Positions 22,975 through 33,990 are shown, counted from the first letter of the stretch. The stretch is DNA of 64,000 bases from Branchiostoma floridae (GCF_000003815.2 NC_049992.1:1706959-1770958), one strand, 5' to 3'. A program made the numbers and translations. The notes: a model not told the origin generated them from the letters alone.

Positions 22975-25900
22975 CTACTTTAACTCCTCCTGAAGCCAGG
23001 CCACCATGGCCTCCTGACCTTGGGAAAGGTCACCTCTCGTGCACAGGAGAACCTTGCTGAAGTCGTCTTGAGTCGTGTTCTGCACTAGAAGCTCCAACAA
23101 CTCGTTACACTGCAGAAATAAACAAGATAAAAACACAATTCAGAATATCTCAAAATTATGTGAAATAATACTTTATCACATTGGGGATTGCCAATGAAGA
23201 GAAATCCAAGGAAGGAATATGTAAAACTCTGAGTGTACAATTTATTCATTCAGTCAGCCAAGGTTGCTGTGGCTATTACACGTATGTGACACTGTAAGTT
23301 CCTATCCACTATGTTGGTACGATGTTGATACTAATTACACCACATACCTTATGTGTGAGGAGTACCAGAGGGAGTCAGCCTTGCACAGCTGTGTGTGACC
23401 AGTGATAGGGGATATATAACAGTACCTTATGTGTCACCAGGACCAGAGAGTTGGGAGTCAGCCCTTCCGTAGGAGGAACCTTGCACAGGTGTCTCAGCCG
23501 AGGCCCGTCCACAAGTAGCGTTCGGCCGCTGAAACTCTTCACATCCGACAGGGAAGCACTGCTGTGGCTGAAGGTACACTGGGAGAGCAGAAGCACAAGT
23601 AGATACATGGGAGGCATCAGTACAAACACAAGAAACAGAAGCACAAGTAGATACATGGGAGGCATCAGTACAAACACAAGAAACAGAAGCACAAGTAGAT
23701 ACATGGGAGGCATCAGTACAAACACAAGAAACATCAGAACAGCTGCTGTGGCTGAACGTGCACTGGGAAACACACAGGAAACATCAGTACAGTTGCTGTG
23801 GCTGAACGTACACTGGGAGACCAGAAGCACAAGTAGATACATGGGAGGCATCAGTACAAACACAAGAAACATCAGAATATGCAGCTTGTACTCTCCGGTA
23901 CAAACCCTGTGTGTTTGCAGTGAGCTTACTGGGTTACTGCAGCAGATGTGCTACTAGTATTCAGTACAACCCTGGTACTATTGAGTACAACCCTGGTACT
24001 ATTCAGTACAAACCTGGTACTATACAGTACAAACCTGGTACGATGCAGTACAACCCTGGTACTATACAGGTCTAGGTGGCGACAGACTATGGTCACGGGA
24101 CAAGACGACCACAAAAACTGGTATCCATGACAACTGTACTAATCATGAGGATGGTAACCATGACAACGTACCTGGTCGGAGACCTGTATGGGGTGTGTGT
24201 GAGTTTTGGACAGCTCGACCCCTGACCCCGGGCTGGGCAGCCGCACCTCCAGTAGGATGTGGTACTGTAGGGGGGGGGGGGGGGCAATTAGGGAGGAATT
24301 ACAACAAGTACAGTAACATTTGCAAGTAAATAATGTTAATCTGCACATGGTCTAGTCTAACCAACTGTAGGGGGGGGGGGCATAGAAGGAATAAAGAATA
24401 AAATCTTAACATAAGCAAGCAAATGTTTACCTTCACAAGGAGGGGTTAACTGACTTGTTCCCAAATGTTTAATGCTCTATAAGGTATTACTGAGAAATGC
24501 ATCACCAGGACAGGGTTATTCCAGGTCAAGCATCACAGTGCCTACTCAGAAGGGCCACCTATCAGCTGATCACAAAACTGCAGCACCGTGTTCATCTTTT
24601 ACTTGCTTTGGATGGAAGGCATTGTTTCCCTAGGATGTACCTGTTTGGGAAGTAAGATGTTTCCCCATCTAAGGCTCACCTATTTGGGCAGAAAGACGTT
24701 GTTTAAGACGTACCTGCTTGGGAGTTGAGACGTTGTTTAAGACGTACCTGTTTGGGAGTTAAGACGTTGTTTAAGACGTACCTGTTTGGGAGTTGAGACG
24801 TTGTTTAAGACGTACCTGTTTGGGAGTTGAGACGTTGTTTAAGACGTACCTGTTTGGGAGTTGAGACGTTGTTTAAGACGTACCTGTTTGGGAGTTAAGA
24901 CGTTGTTTAAGACGTACCTGTTTGGGAGTTAAGACGTTGTTTAAGACGTACCTGTTTGGGAGTTGAGACGTTGTTTAAGACGTACCTGTTTGGGAGTTGA
25001 GACGTTGTTTAAGACGTACCTGTTTGGGAGTTGAGACGTTGTTTAAGACGTACCTGTTTGGGAGTTAAGACGTTGTTTAAGACGTACCTGTTTGGGAGTT
25101 GAGACGTTGTTTAAGACGTACCTGTTTGGGAGTTGAGACGTTGTTTAAGACGTACCTGTTTGGGAGTTAAGACGTTGTTTAAGACGTACCTGTTTGGGAG
25201 TTAAGACGTTGTTTAAGACGTACCTGTTTGGGAGTTAAGACGTTGTTTAAGACGTACCTGTTTGGGAGTTAAGACGTTGTTTAAGACGTACCTGTTTGGG
25301 AGTTAAGACGTTGTTTAAGACGTACCTGTTTGGGAGTTAAGACGTTTCCCCATCTAAGACAGACGTTTCCCCTCCAGCTGGAGTACATCTGCAGTTCTGC
25401 CGGCCCCAGCCAGGTGGCGCCGTTGTTGTTGGAGCACGAGTTTCCGCCGGAGTTGGTCCGACTCCTTTTTACACACGGCCCCTCCGCCCGCGGCACCAGG
25501 GAAAGGTCCGCCTCTCGCGGGGAACCCTGCGATATAACATGGACATGTTTCTTTTACCTTATAGAAAAGAGTCAGATGAAACATCCACAGTCTCTACTAG
25601 GGCTGGGTACCGGTACAGAAAATTCAGGTCCAGGTCCGGTTCAGGTCCAGAGGATCAGGTCCAGGTTCGGACCTGAACCTGGACCTGATTCAGTATGACT
25701 CATGCCAATGGTCCATTTCACTACATAGAAATTTGTTTGGTGGAGTATTAGACTTACACTGGCGTCTTAAAATCCTACAACGCTAACTGCACCTGTACGA
25801 TTGACTGTAAAACTTGGTAGAAATGACTATAAACTCTACTCTACTCCACTCTTGTTATTTTCTTCCACCTGCAAGCGCCAAAACGTGTGAATGCCTGATG

Positions 25901-28702
25901 AAATAATATGTTAATTTTCTAACCGGTCCAACATCCGGTCCACCTAATTTTTTCAGGTCCGGTTTTTCTGGACCGGTCCAATAAGAAAAACCGGTTTTGT
26001 ACCGGTACGCTGTACCGATACCCAGCCCTAGTCTCTACTATTAAATGTACTTTTCCGTAACCTCAACAACGGGCTGTAAGTGCCAAAAAACCTCCCACAT
26101 CTATATTCAAAGTTGGACTCAGTGCTTGAATGTATACTGAGATCTTCAAACTTGGGTAAGTCCCAATTTCTTCAGGGTTCAGGCCATGTCAAGTTCAGTC
26201 CTCTTCCATATAACATTATTGACCAACAGACGAACTTGACCTACGTTAGCATCGAGTTCCCCCGTGGTTCCGTCGGCGTGCACGGTGAGGTCAGAGTGCA
26301 CGGTGAGGTCAGAGTACACGTTGAGGTAGCACATGCTCAGTACTTACGTTAGCATCTGGTTCCCCCGCGGTGTCAGAGTGCACGGAGAGGTCAGAGTGCA
26401 CGGTGAGGTCAGAGTGCACAGTGAGGTAGCACATCACGTCCGTCAGTTGGAATTGGCTGCTGTTCTTCAGACAAACCTCCAGCCGAACTGCCTCCTCCTC
26501 TGCCACCAGCCGCACTGCCTCCTCCTCTGCCACCAGCCGCACTGCCTCCTCCTCTGGCACCAGTCTGCAGTCTGGGGAGTTATTCACACTAGTTAGTATC
26601 ATTCCTGCATCTATCCACCCATCTGATCTGGAACTGGTCACTAATACTGTACAGACAAACCTCCAGCCGGACTGCCTCCTCCTCTGGCACCAGTCGGCAG
26701 TCTGGGGGAGTTATTCACACTAGTTAGTATCATTCCTGCATCTATCCACCCATCTGATCTGGAACTGACTAGTACTGTACAGACAAACCTCCAGCCGCAC
26801 CGCCTCTTCTTCTGGCACCAGTCGGCAGTCTGGGGGGATTATTCACACCAGTTAGTATCATTCCTGCATGTATCCACTCATCTGTTCTGGAACTGACTAC
26901 TACAATGTAGTACTGTACAGACAAACCTCCAGCCGAACTGCCTCCTCCTCTGGCACCAGTCGGCAGTCTGGGGGATTATTTCACACTAATTTAACATCAT
27001 TCCATCATTTATCCATCCGTTACTGAAGCACATGATTTTCTGTTAGCTGGCACCCCTTATATTCCTTCCCATAAATACCCAAGCTGTGTGGTATGACGAC
27101 CCCCTGGATTGCTGTCTATAGACTCTGGTTCCATGAATGTTCATACAGCTCTGACCAGGTCGCCTGTATTACCTTTTACTAACCCAGCCCTTACTAATGT
27201 ACCTGGCTCTACCCACAGACTTCTGATCTCTGCAGTTTCTCATCACAATGGGTATTCTAAGCCTCATCAGCCTTACACATGGGTTAGGACCGTGGGGTCG
27301 GAAACTTAATGTTAGAATTTGAATCCTGGCATGTAACTTTGCATGCTGCTGAAAGGGCTGCAGTCCCCGGGACGGGCCCCTAAGGACCACAGTGTGATGT
27401 TTATTCATTTCTGATGGCCACAAGTGCAAGGGAAGTAATACGGTCCAACAACCATGATAAATTGCACATTAAAATCATACGGGGGCCTATGACAATGTAA
27501 CCACATTACAAGTAGGATTGAGACATGAATTCCCATGTCATCCCGACTCACCGATCTCCAGACTCTTCAGCACAAACTGCTCGATGATGGAGTTCACCGT
27601 CTGCACCAGCTCTGCGTTCGTCTGGAAGTTTCCCAGGAGGTTCTGTAAGACATTAAACATTGTCTTCCTTAGTTACAGAAGTTCCCTAGAAGGTTCTGTA
27701 AGACATTAAACATTGTCTTCCTTAGTTACAGAAGTTCTCTAGGACAGTAGAAGGTTCTGTAAGACATCAGACATTGTCTTCCTTAGTTACAGAAGTTTTC
27801 TGTTGGTCTGGAAGTTTCCAAGGAGGTTCTGTAAGACATTAAATATTGTCTTACTTAGTTTTGTGTCAGCCTAGAAGTTTCCTAATTCTGCAGAAAAACA
27901 TCAATTTGCTTGTAGGAAGTCTTTTGTGAAAAAGCTGTTTGAGAATATGAAGATCCCAAATGGATTGTAATGCATTAACTTAAAACCATACCTCCCAAAA
28001 CACAGATCTAAACAAGCCATTAACTGTGTTGTAATATATCATCATGTAATCAGGTACTAGGTAGGTAATACATCTACATTGTACATGCATATCATAATTT
28101 GCAGTAGTGCATACTTTAGCATCAGCATATTTCTTTTTGATGTGTTTTTATTTGCTAATTTGCAGGAAGCCATTGAGTAATAAAGTTTGAACGGTGGGGA
28201 AATTCCGGTGTATACCTAATTGTAATCAAGAGCAGATTTCCCGCCACGCGGCAAACATGTAACGCAATCTGATTGGTCCAAACATTATTACCCGACAGAC
28301 AACGGAAAACAAGCTTGTCATTCTCCTAGGCACGGTCAGACCATTTGGTTATATTGTTTTGGCCTCCGTGACCAGCTTCTAAATCTAATCATGCTCCGCT
28401 AAGTAGATAAACTCTTCATTACGATGAGATGGGAGAGACGCTACCGACGTGCACTCGGATAATTGCACAGCTGATTCTCGTTAAGATTTACAGAAAACTT
28501 TCCCCCGTGAAACACGACTTACAGTTGCCGCTGTTCCCAGCATTGACCTCCCCCCTCCCCCGTGAAACACGACTTACAGTTGCCGCTGTTCCCAGCATTG
28601 ACCTCCCCCCTCCCCCGTGAAACACGACTTACAGTTGCCGCTGTTCCAAGCATCGACCTCACCCCCTCCACCGTCTTCTGCATGGAGCTCATCATGTTGA
28701 TC
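22975..28702 (-). CDS. unidentified protein, exons 2-8 of a spliced gene
   Basis: Exons (-): 28702-28633, 27642-27552, 26571-26348, 25526-25326, 24264-24172, 23578-23426, 23109-22975 (TAG). All junctions are GT-AG and phases are consistent. With exon 1 (ATG at 41431) the sum is 1026 nt, 341 residues. Features: a helical N-terminal part (MSSMQKTVEGVRSML, NLLGNFQTNAELVQTVNS), an acidic triplicated segment (EEEAVRL), then a beta-rich part (LEVCLKNSSQFQL, YHILLEVRLPSPG). The end is helical (CNELLELLVQNTTQDDF, VAWLQEELK). No signal peptide or membrane segment is seen, so it is presumably cytoplasmic or nuclear. The order coiled segment, beta-sandwich-like segment, helical tail recalls adaptor subunits of larger complexes, but I cannot assign a family. 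Exon 5 is the least certain: its donor sits at the edge of a minisatellite. Confidence 0.7.
23560..23870. repeat. minisatellite duplicating the acceptor of exon 7
   Basis: A 48-51 bp unit (AGAAGCACAAGTAGATACAT then GGGAGGCATCAGTACAAACA) recurs four times. The exon-7 edge (TGTGGCTGAACGTACACTGG on +) occurs three times, near 23561, 23744 and 23798. Each copy keeps an AG acceptor context. Confidence 0.85.
23945..24070. repeat. ~20-bp minisatellite in intron 6
   Basis: About six copies of a unit close to AGTACAACCCTGGTACTATT. The unit contains GTAC self-complementary motifs. Confidence 0.8.
24693..25343. repeat. 34-bp minisatellite, about 19 copies, carrying the donor of exon 5
   Basis: On + the unit is GACGTACCTGTTTGGGAGTT then G/A, then AGACGTTGTTTAA. 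On the gene strand each unit contains CAG|GTACGT, the sequence used as the exon-5 donor at 25326/25325. A single position (TTGAGAC or TTAAGAC) varies between units. In window order it reads G A G G G A A G G G A G G A A A A A A. Confidence 0.95.
25598..26030. mobile_element. 433-bp hAT-like MITE, copy 1
   Basis: The left end is TAGGGCTGGGTACCGGTAC and the right end reads, on the complement, TAGGGCTGGGTATCGGTAC. Exact 8-bp direct repeats GTCTCTAC flank it (25590-25597 and 26031-26038). An 8-bp duplication and a TAGGG end fit hAT. The interior has CAGGTCCAGG-rich palindromic stretches. It lies in intron 4 of the gene, between exons 5 and 4. Confidence 0.88.
26230..26400. repeat. duplication of the 3' part of exon 4 with its donor
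   Basis: A phrase containing CACGGTGAGGTCAGAGTGCA and a GTTAGCATC edge occurs in exon 4 (26340-26440) and again at about 26240-26335 inside the next intron. The 18-21 bp subunit (encoding TVHSDL) is itself tandem within the exon. The copied donor reads AAC|GTAGGT rather than AAC|GTAAGT. Confidence 0.8.
26466..26565 (-). repeat. coding tandem repeat in exon 4
   Basis: A 27-bp unit (CTCTGCCACCAGCCGCACTG plus CCTCCTC) is present three times in frame, giving VAEEEAVRL-type repeats in the protein. Frame is kept, so the expansion lengthens an acidic segment. Confidence 0.85.
26640..26990. repeat. three ~150-bp tandem copies of the exon 4 acceptor region
   Basis: Each copy holds ACAGACAAACCTCCAGCCG, the exon edge GGCACCAGTCGGCAGTCTGG, and intron sequence TTAGTATCATTCCTGCAT. 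The copies lie in the intron upstream of exon 4 on the gene strand, so each offers a decoy acceptor and partial exon. Confidence 0.85.
27640..27860. repeat. ~60-70 bp tandem copies of the exon 3 acceptor
   Basis: Units share AGGTTCTGTAAGACATTAAA then ATTGTCTTCCTTAGTTACAG. Four copies, diverging outward, repeat the exon-3 edge and its upstream intron. Confidence 0.85.
28500..28665. repeat. ~57-bp tandem copies of the exon 2 donor
   Basis: Three copies of CCCCGTGAAACACGACTTAC then AGTTGCCGCTGTTCC. On the gene strand each carries the ACT|GTAAGT donor of exon 2. Confidence 0.88.
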
Positions 28703-28855
28703 CTGAATGTGGAAATAAAAAGATTTTCAGTCAAACATAAAATCTGAGACTCTTTACCACTGCACCCTCTGTTGTTGACCTCTGCCTTTTTGACTTTGTG
28801 CACAGAGGCTTTGTTTTGGCTTGTTGTGAATAAATTGAGAACAATGAAATAAAAA

Positions 28856-29330
28856 TTGAAATACAGATCTATTAAAAAGCTACCTGTTCAAGAAAGAATT
28901 TGTAAGCAGTGCACAACGAATGCAGTGGAAAATGAAACACATTTTATTTGTGAATGCCCCCAATTCGAAGCCGAAAGAAAAAGGCTATTTGATAGAGTGA
29001 CCGAAATCACACCAACATTTTCATTGTTAAAAACGCCACAAAAGATTCTCTTCCTACTAACATCAAGGGATCAATCTATTATAGAACACATGGGGCATTT
29101 CATTTTCAAATGTCTTCAAGAAAGAAGTCAAACCCTGTAATAGTTACGTAGACTTAGTACCCCATTATGTATCGTATGTATATTCATCCACTTGATATTT
29201 GTATGTTAGAATTTAGTTTATCTACATGTATTCAGACCACATTTATTCATCTCATGTAATTAGTCATTCTTTTCTTGCAATTAGCCCAATGGGCATGAAT
29301 TTGCAATAAACTTATTATTATTATTAAAAC
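28856..29330 (+). mobile_element. 5'-truncated LINE: reverse-transcriptase C-terminus and 3' UTR
   Basis: An open frame of 94 residues contains ERICKQCTTNAVENETHFIC and ECPQFEAERKRLF. This is the Cys/His motif found at the C-terminus of many non-LTR retrotransposon polyproteins. It is followed by a 3' UTR ending in GAATTTGCAATAAACTTATT and a TTATTA tail. The same 3' end occurs at 43765-43812. The clade is not resolved. The fragment lies in the putative long intron 1 of the 341-residue gene. Confidence 0.75.
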
Positions 29331-30310
29331 AACAAAAGTACATGGACATCTACATTTCTACTTTTCATAAGGTAATAAGATATGCAAGGAAACAGAAATG
29401 GAGAGATTCTTACAATGTTTATTGACTGAAAAAACAGTCAAGAAAAGCTTCTGTCCAGGTTCAGGCCTGGAGTTGTAAGAGAAAACAATCCGTTATCATG
29501 TCCATGGAGTGAGGGAGCCCAGGAGAGAAGTACCACAAAGATAGATCCCCGTCCGTCTTTAGAAGCCGCATTCTCCACCGTCTCCCTTCCTCAGGGACTC
29601 TCATCTGTAGCTCACAAACTTACAGTCTGTAAAACTCTACATCTATCAAGTGGAACACCCTATCCAGGGAAAATCAACAGACTGGGTGTAGATGGATTAT
29701 AATCTGCACAACACTTCTTCTTTTTCTTTTTCCCTATTCTAAAACCCTTTCAGAGGGAGAGAGAGAGGCGCCGTGAAGACGGCAGCCAGCCCACGCGAGG
29801 ACAATAAGCCGTCTGGTAGACTCTAACATACATCACGAGGAGGGAAGAGGAACTAGACAATCTTTAGAACAGATCTGCACATCTGCCAGGGATTTCCCTA
29901 AAGCCCTCCGTACATCTCACTTTGGCTGAGCCATGCATATTGAGAGAGCAGGGAATCTCTCAACTCCATCCAGGCTGCTGCTGGATTTGTTCCCAATAAG
30001 CCGTGGGCCAAACTCTGCTCAAGCAGCTCAGGGTGGGATAAGGCCCATCGATCCTCCGTCTGTTACCCAGAAACGGGGTTAAAGAAGAGAGCTTCAAGTT
30101 CAGGAGGATAACAGGTTTGACTTTGAGCTGGCAACTTCTTTGACAGATGTACTTGGATTTGACAAATGTATTTGACAAATGTACTTGTATTTAATAGATG
30201 AACTTGGCTTTGATAGATGTACTTGGCTTTGATAGAAGTACTTGGATTTGACAGATGTACTTGGCACAGTGTTAAGATATAGTATTTCCATCAGTGAGGA
30301 TTACGAGTTA
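29331..30310. other. intronic/intergenic, no gene recognised
   Basis: Mostly unremarkable. Near 30130-30260 a short degenerate repeat of GTACTTGGATTTGACAGATG (about 6 units) precedes the large 20-bp minisatellite. Confidence 0.5.
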
Positions 30311-30335
30311 TTCTGGAGGCATTCATTACAAGCAT

Positions 30336-31210
30336 CTGCACCAAGGACAGGTGTTCAGCACCAAGGACAGGTGTTCAGCACCAAGGACAGGTGTTCAGCA
30401 CCAAGGACAGGTGTTCTGCACCAAGGACAGGTGTTCAGCACCAAGGACAGGTGTTCAGCACCAAGGGCAGGTGTTCAGCACCAAGGGCAGGTGTTCAGCA
30501 CCTAGGGCAGGTGTTCCGCACCAAGGGCAGGTGTTCAGCACCAAGGGCAGGTGTTCAGCACCTAGGGCAGGTGTTCCACACCAAGGGCAGGTGTTCAGCA
30601 CTAAGGACAGGTGTTCAGCACCAAGGGCAGGTGTTCAGCACCAAGGACAGGTGTTCAGCACCTAGGACAGGCGTTCAGCACCTAGGGCAGGTGTTCCGCA
30701 CCAAGGGCAGGTGTTCAGCACCAAGGGCAGGTGTTCAGCACCTAGGGCAGGTGTTCCACACCAAGGGCAGGTGTTCAGCACCAAGGGCAGGTGTTCAGCA
30801 CCTAGGGCAGGTGTTCCGCACCAAGGGCAGGTGTTCAGCACCAAGGGCAGGTGTTCAGCACCTAGGGCAGGTGTTCCACACCAAGGGCAGGTGTTCAGCA
30901 CTAAGGACAGGTGTTTAGCACCAAGGGCAGGTGTTCAGCACCAAGGACAGGTGTTCAGCACCAAGGGCAGGTGTTCAGCACCGAGGACAGGTGTTCAGCA
31001 CCGAGGACAGGTGTTCAGCACCAAGGGCAGGTGTTCAGCACCAAGGGCAGGTGTTCAGCACCAAGGGCAGGTGTTCAGCACCGAGGACAGGTGTTCAGCA
31101 CCGAGGACAGGTGTTCAGCACCAAGGGCAGGTGTTCAGCACCAAGGGCAGGTGTTCAGCACCAAGGGCAGGTGTTCCGCACCAAGGACAGGTGTTCAGCA
31201 CCAAGGGCAG
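30336..31210. repeat. 20-bp minisatellite, about 43 copies, with higher-order structure
   Basis: The unit is ACCAAGGGCAGGTGTTCAGC with variants at a few positions (GGGCAG/GGACAG, CCAAG/CCTAG/CCGAG, TTCAGCA/TTCCGCA/TTCCACA). The period is an exact 20 bp throughout. In 30481-30900 the CCGCA and CCACA variants alternate every 60 bp, making a 120-bp higher-order unit. Confidence 0.97.
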
Positions 31211-31282
31211 CTGGTACAAAATAATCACCTCCAAGGAGCTGGTACAAAATAATCACCTCCAAGGAGCTGGTACAAAATAATC
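31200..31282. repeat. 28-bp unit repeated about three times
   Basis: GGTACAAAATAATCACCTCC plus AAGGAGCT, directly abutting the 20-bp minisatellite. Confidence 0.85.
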
Positions 31283-31469
31283 ATCTCAGTGATCCATCAC
31301 TTCACCACTTCAATTCACAACCTCACCATGAATTACCGAGTTTTAAATCTCAAAGGAATAGAAATGGGAATTTCAAAACTATATCTGCATACAGTTGCAC
31401 CTCACTGAAATGCTAATCATTACCGCATGTCAGCAGCACAGTCATGCAGGATTGTACACCAGCTGACAA

Positions 31470-31943
31470 TAGGGCTAAGTACCGGTATGATGTACCGGTA
31501 AAAAAAAATGTTTTTTTTCTCATTGGACCGGTCCAGAAAAATCGGTGGACAGGATGTTGAATCTATTGAAAAATCAACAGATTATATATATATATATGAT
31601 CAGGCATTCACAGGTTTTGGGGCTTACGTTACATACTGGTCGAAGAAAATAAGAAGAGCAAAGTAGCGTAGAGTCTATACTCTCTATAGTCCTTTCTACC
31701 AAGTTTTCCAGTTAATCTTACAGAGGCACTTAGTCTAGGAATTTAAAATGCCAGTGGGAGTCGAATACTCCACCAAACATATTTCTTTGTTGGGAAATGG
31801 ACAATTGTTTTGACTATCATCACTAAAGTCCATTCACAAGTTTTCACATACAATCAGGTCCAGGTTCATGTCCGGACCTGGACCGAACCCTCTGGACCTG
31901 AACCAAACCTGAGTTTTCTGTACCGGTACCCATGTGACCCCTA
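31470..31943. mobile_element. hAT-like MITE, copy 2, opposite orientation
   Basis: The left end is TAGGGCTAAGTACCGGTA and the right end reads, on the complement, TAGGGGTCACATGGGTACCG. It shares the CAGGTCCAGGTTC and GGACCGGTCCAG blocks with 25598-26030, in inverse order. Flanking 8-mers are GCTGACAA (31462-31469) and GCTGACAG (31944-31951), seven of eight matching. Confidence 0.8.
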
Positions 31944-31951
31944 GCTGACAG

Positions 31952-33509
31952 AGATAAAAACACAGCCTGACCTGATACGACACAGCAAATATTCTTCCTA
32001 ATTTGTCAAATTCTGGGAGTCAGTAGGAATTTTTCTACCAAATAATAACATAGAGATGGCAGCATTCGTGCTACATGTATTTAAGAACTCTACTACTAGA
32101 CTACTGTAACTTAGTGTAAGTTAAGATATCCTGTTGCTAGTAATACACATGTACTATATACAAATGTAGCAGTGAGTAAAACTTACATGTTCCTGTACCT
32201 GGGATGTCTATAGAATGATTCCTTAGAGATCCTGTAAGTATTTCACCTGCAGGAGTTGTCCTGACATGACATGACGTTACGACTGTTGTTCTAACAACAG
32301 TAAATAATCGGCTGTTGTTCTAACAACAGTAAATAATCGCCTGTTGTTGACACCAAACATCCCTGACCTGGGGTGACCTTGAGAGGGTGAGGCAGGGAGT
32401 GTTCATTTCAGGCCTGGGGGGGTGGTAGGTGGGGGGTCCCTCCAATCACATGGAGCACCATGTGTCAGACCCACCCAAATGTCGGGCCTTTCTACTGCAG
32501 TTACCTGTTAACATAACAGCAGTTACATCTTTCACATGAAACCTTACCTGCTTAAGTTCAACACTTGGTTCACATGTGTTCTTCTGGTCAATGTGTAATT
32601 GATGACTATTAGAACATGGTTCACATAAGTTTTGAAAGTGTATACAGTAACATGTCAGTAAGAGGGCACCGTGGAATGTTGACAGTTCAAATTTGATAAT
32701 AAACGACATTTGCACCTGAACTGAAGGTAGGCCTACGCACGGAGAAGTACAGGGCGAGACGTGAGGAGTGGTAAACACAGTTTTGGCCTGACATACTCAA
32801 CTCAACGCCCTTCAAGCACCGGAGGAATGTCTGAAGGTCGAACGTGACTAGCGGCATGTTGTGATGACATCATCACATTGTTTACACCACTCAGGAACTG
32901 CTGTCATGCTGACATCACTATAAGTATAAAAACAACAGCTTTCACAGTAAAAACTACTGTACATGTTTATAAACAATAAGTCCTGAAGCCAAGGAGGACA
33001 AGCCATGTAGGAAAACTGGTTATCTAAACAAACACATTGACTTTGACTTTATTTGGATTGCGACAATACTATACAATATTCTGCACCAGGCATGTAGACA
33101 CATGTAGTTACTAGCAGGTTATACCAACTTGAAGTCAAGTTGTAGTGGAATGTCCATTCCTCAACAAAAAAAATTATTAGTCGAAAATTTGGTTGAGTCC
33201 GCAATTACAGGTCAGCTTTGATCCGAAAGATAACAAAATCCTTCACCAGGCTTCATCACCAGCATGATGGTATCTACTACATGCCATAAATGTGCCCCTG
33301 TCAGTACACAGACTCTCATGCTTAATTTGATTTGACACTTTTACAACTGCAGACAACAATAGTTACCGTTGGGTGTTTTGAAAACATTTGTCTGGTTGGC
33401 TAGTAACTACAGGTTCATACATTATCCCTTACTAAGTTACTGAAGTACTAGTCTGGAAGCTACACTGTTCTGGGGCTTACAATCTGCTCATTGGCTCTAA
33501 TTTTGTAGA
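31952..33509. other. no gene recognised; small tandem repeat near 32277-32350
   Basis: TGTTGTTCTAACAACAGTAA then ATAATCG occurs 2.5 times (30-bp period). Otherwise plain sequence; the open frame at 32446-32778 (-) has no family features. Confidence 0.5.
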
Positions 33510-33990
33510 ACCAACATGCTCCATGGTAACCTGGTCTGTGTAGCCATGGAAACAGTCTGGCTTCCAGGCTTCTTCAGGGCCAACATTCACCATGGTAACC
33601 TGATCTGTGTAGCCATGGAAACAGTCTGGCTTCCAGGCTTCTTCAGGGCCAACATTCACCATGGTAACCTGATCTGTGTAGCCATGGAAACAGTCTGGCT
33701 TCCAGGCTTCTTCGGGGCCAACATTCACCATGGTAACCTGATCTGTGTAGCCATGGAAACAGCCTGGCTTCCAGGCTTCTTCGGGGCCAACATTCACCAT
33801 GGTAACCTGATCTGTGTAGCCATGGAAACAGTCTGGCTTCCAGGCTTCTTCAGGGCCAACATTCACCATGGTAACCTGATCTGTGTAGCCATGGAAACAG
33901 TCTGCTTCCAGGCTTCTTCAGGGCCAACATGCACCATGGTAACCTGGTCTGTGTAGCCATGGAAACAGTCTGGCTTTAGAGCCAACATGC
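33510..33990. repeat. 69-bp minisatellite, about 7 copies
   Basis: The unit contains CCATGGAAACAGTCTGGCTT, CCAGGCTTCTTCAGGGCCAA and CATGGTAACCTGATCTGTGT. Because 69 is divisible by 3 both strands stay open, which makes false repeat 'proteins'. Confidence 0.95.

Noticed and set aside
26230-26340. A second copy of exon 4 as an alternative exon
   Set aside because: The copy lacks a paired acceptor of its own and its donor is changed; it is better explained as a tandem duplication of the exon edge.
30336-31210. CRISPR-like regular repeat
   Set aside because: Units are contiguous with no unique spacers and the host is a eukaryote; it is a minisatellite.
30242-31280. Several + strand open frames of 90-190 codons and one - strand frame
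   Set aside because: They are translations of the 20-bp minisatellite; the protein simply repeats the unit and no start or splice context supports a gene.
33477-33956. Opposed frames of 130 and 146 codons
   Set aside because: Both strands of a 69-bp repeat; the period is divisible by 3, so the open frame is automatic.
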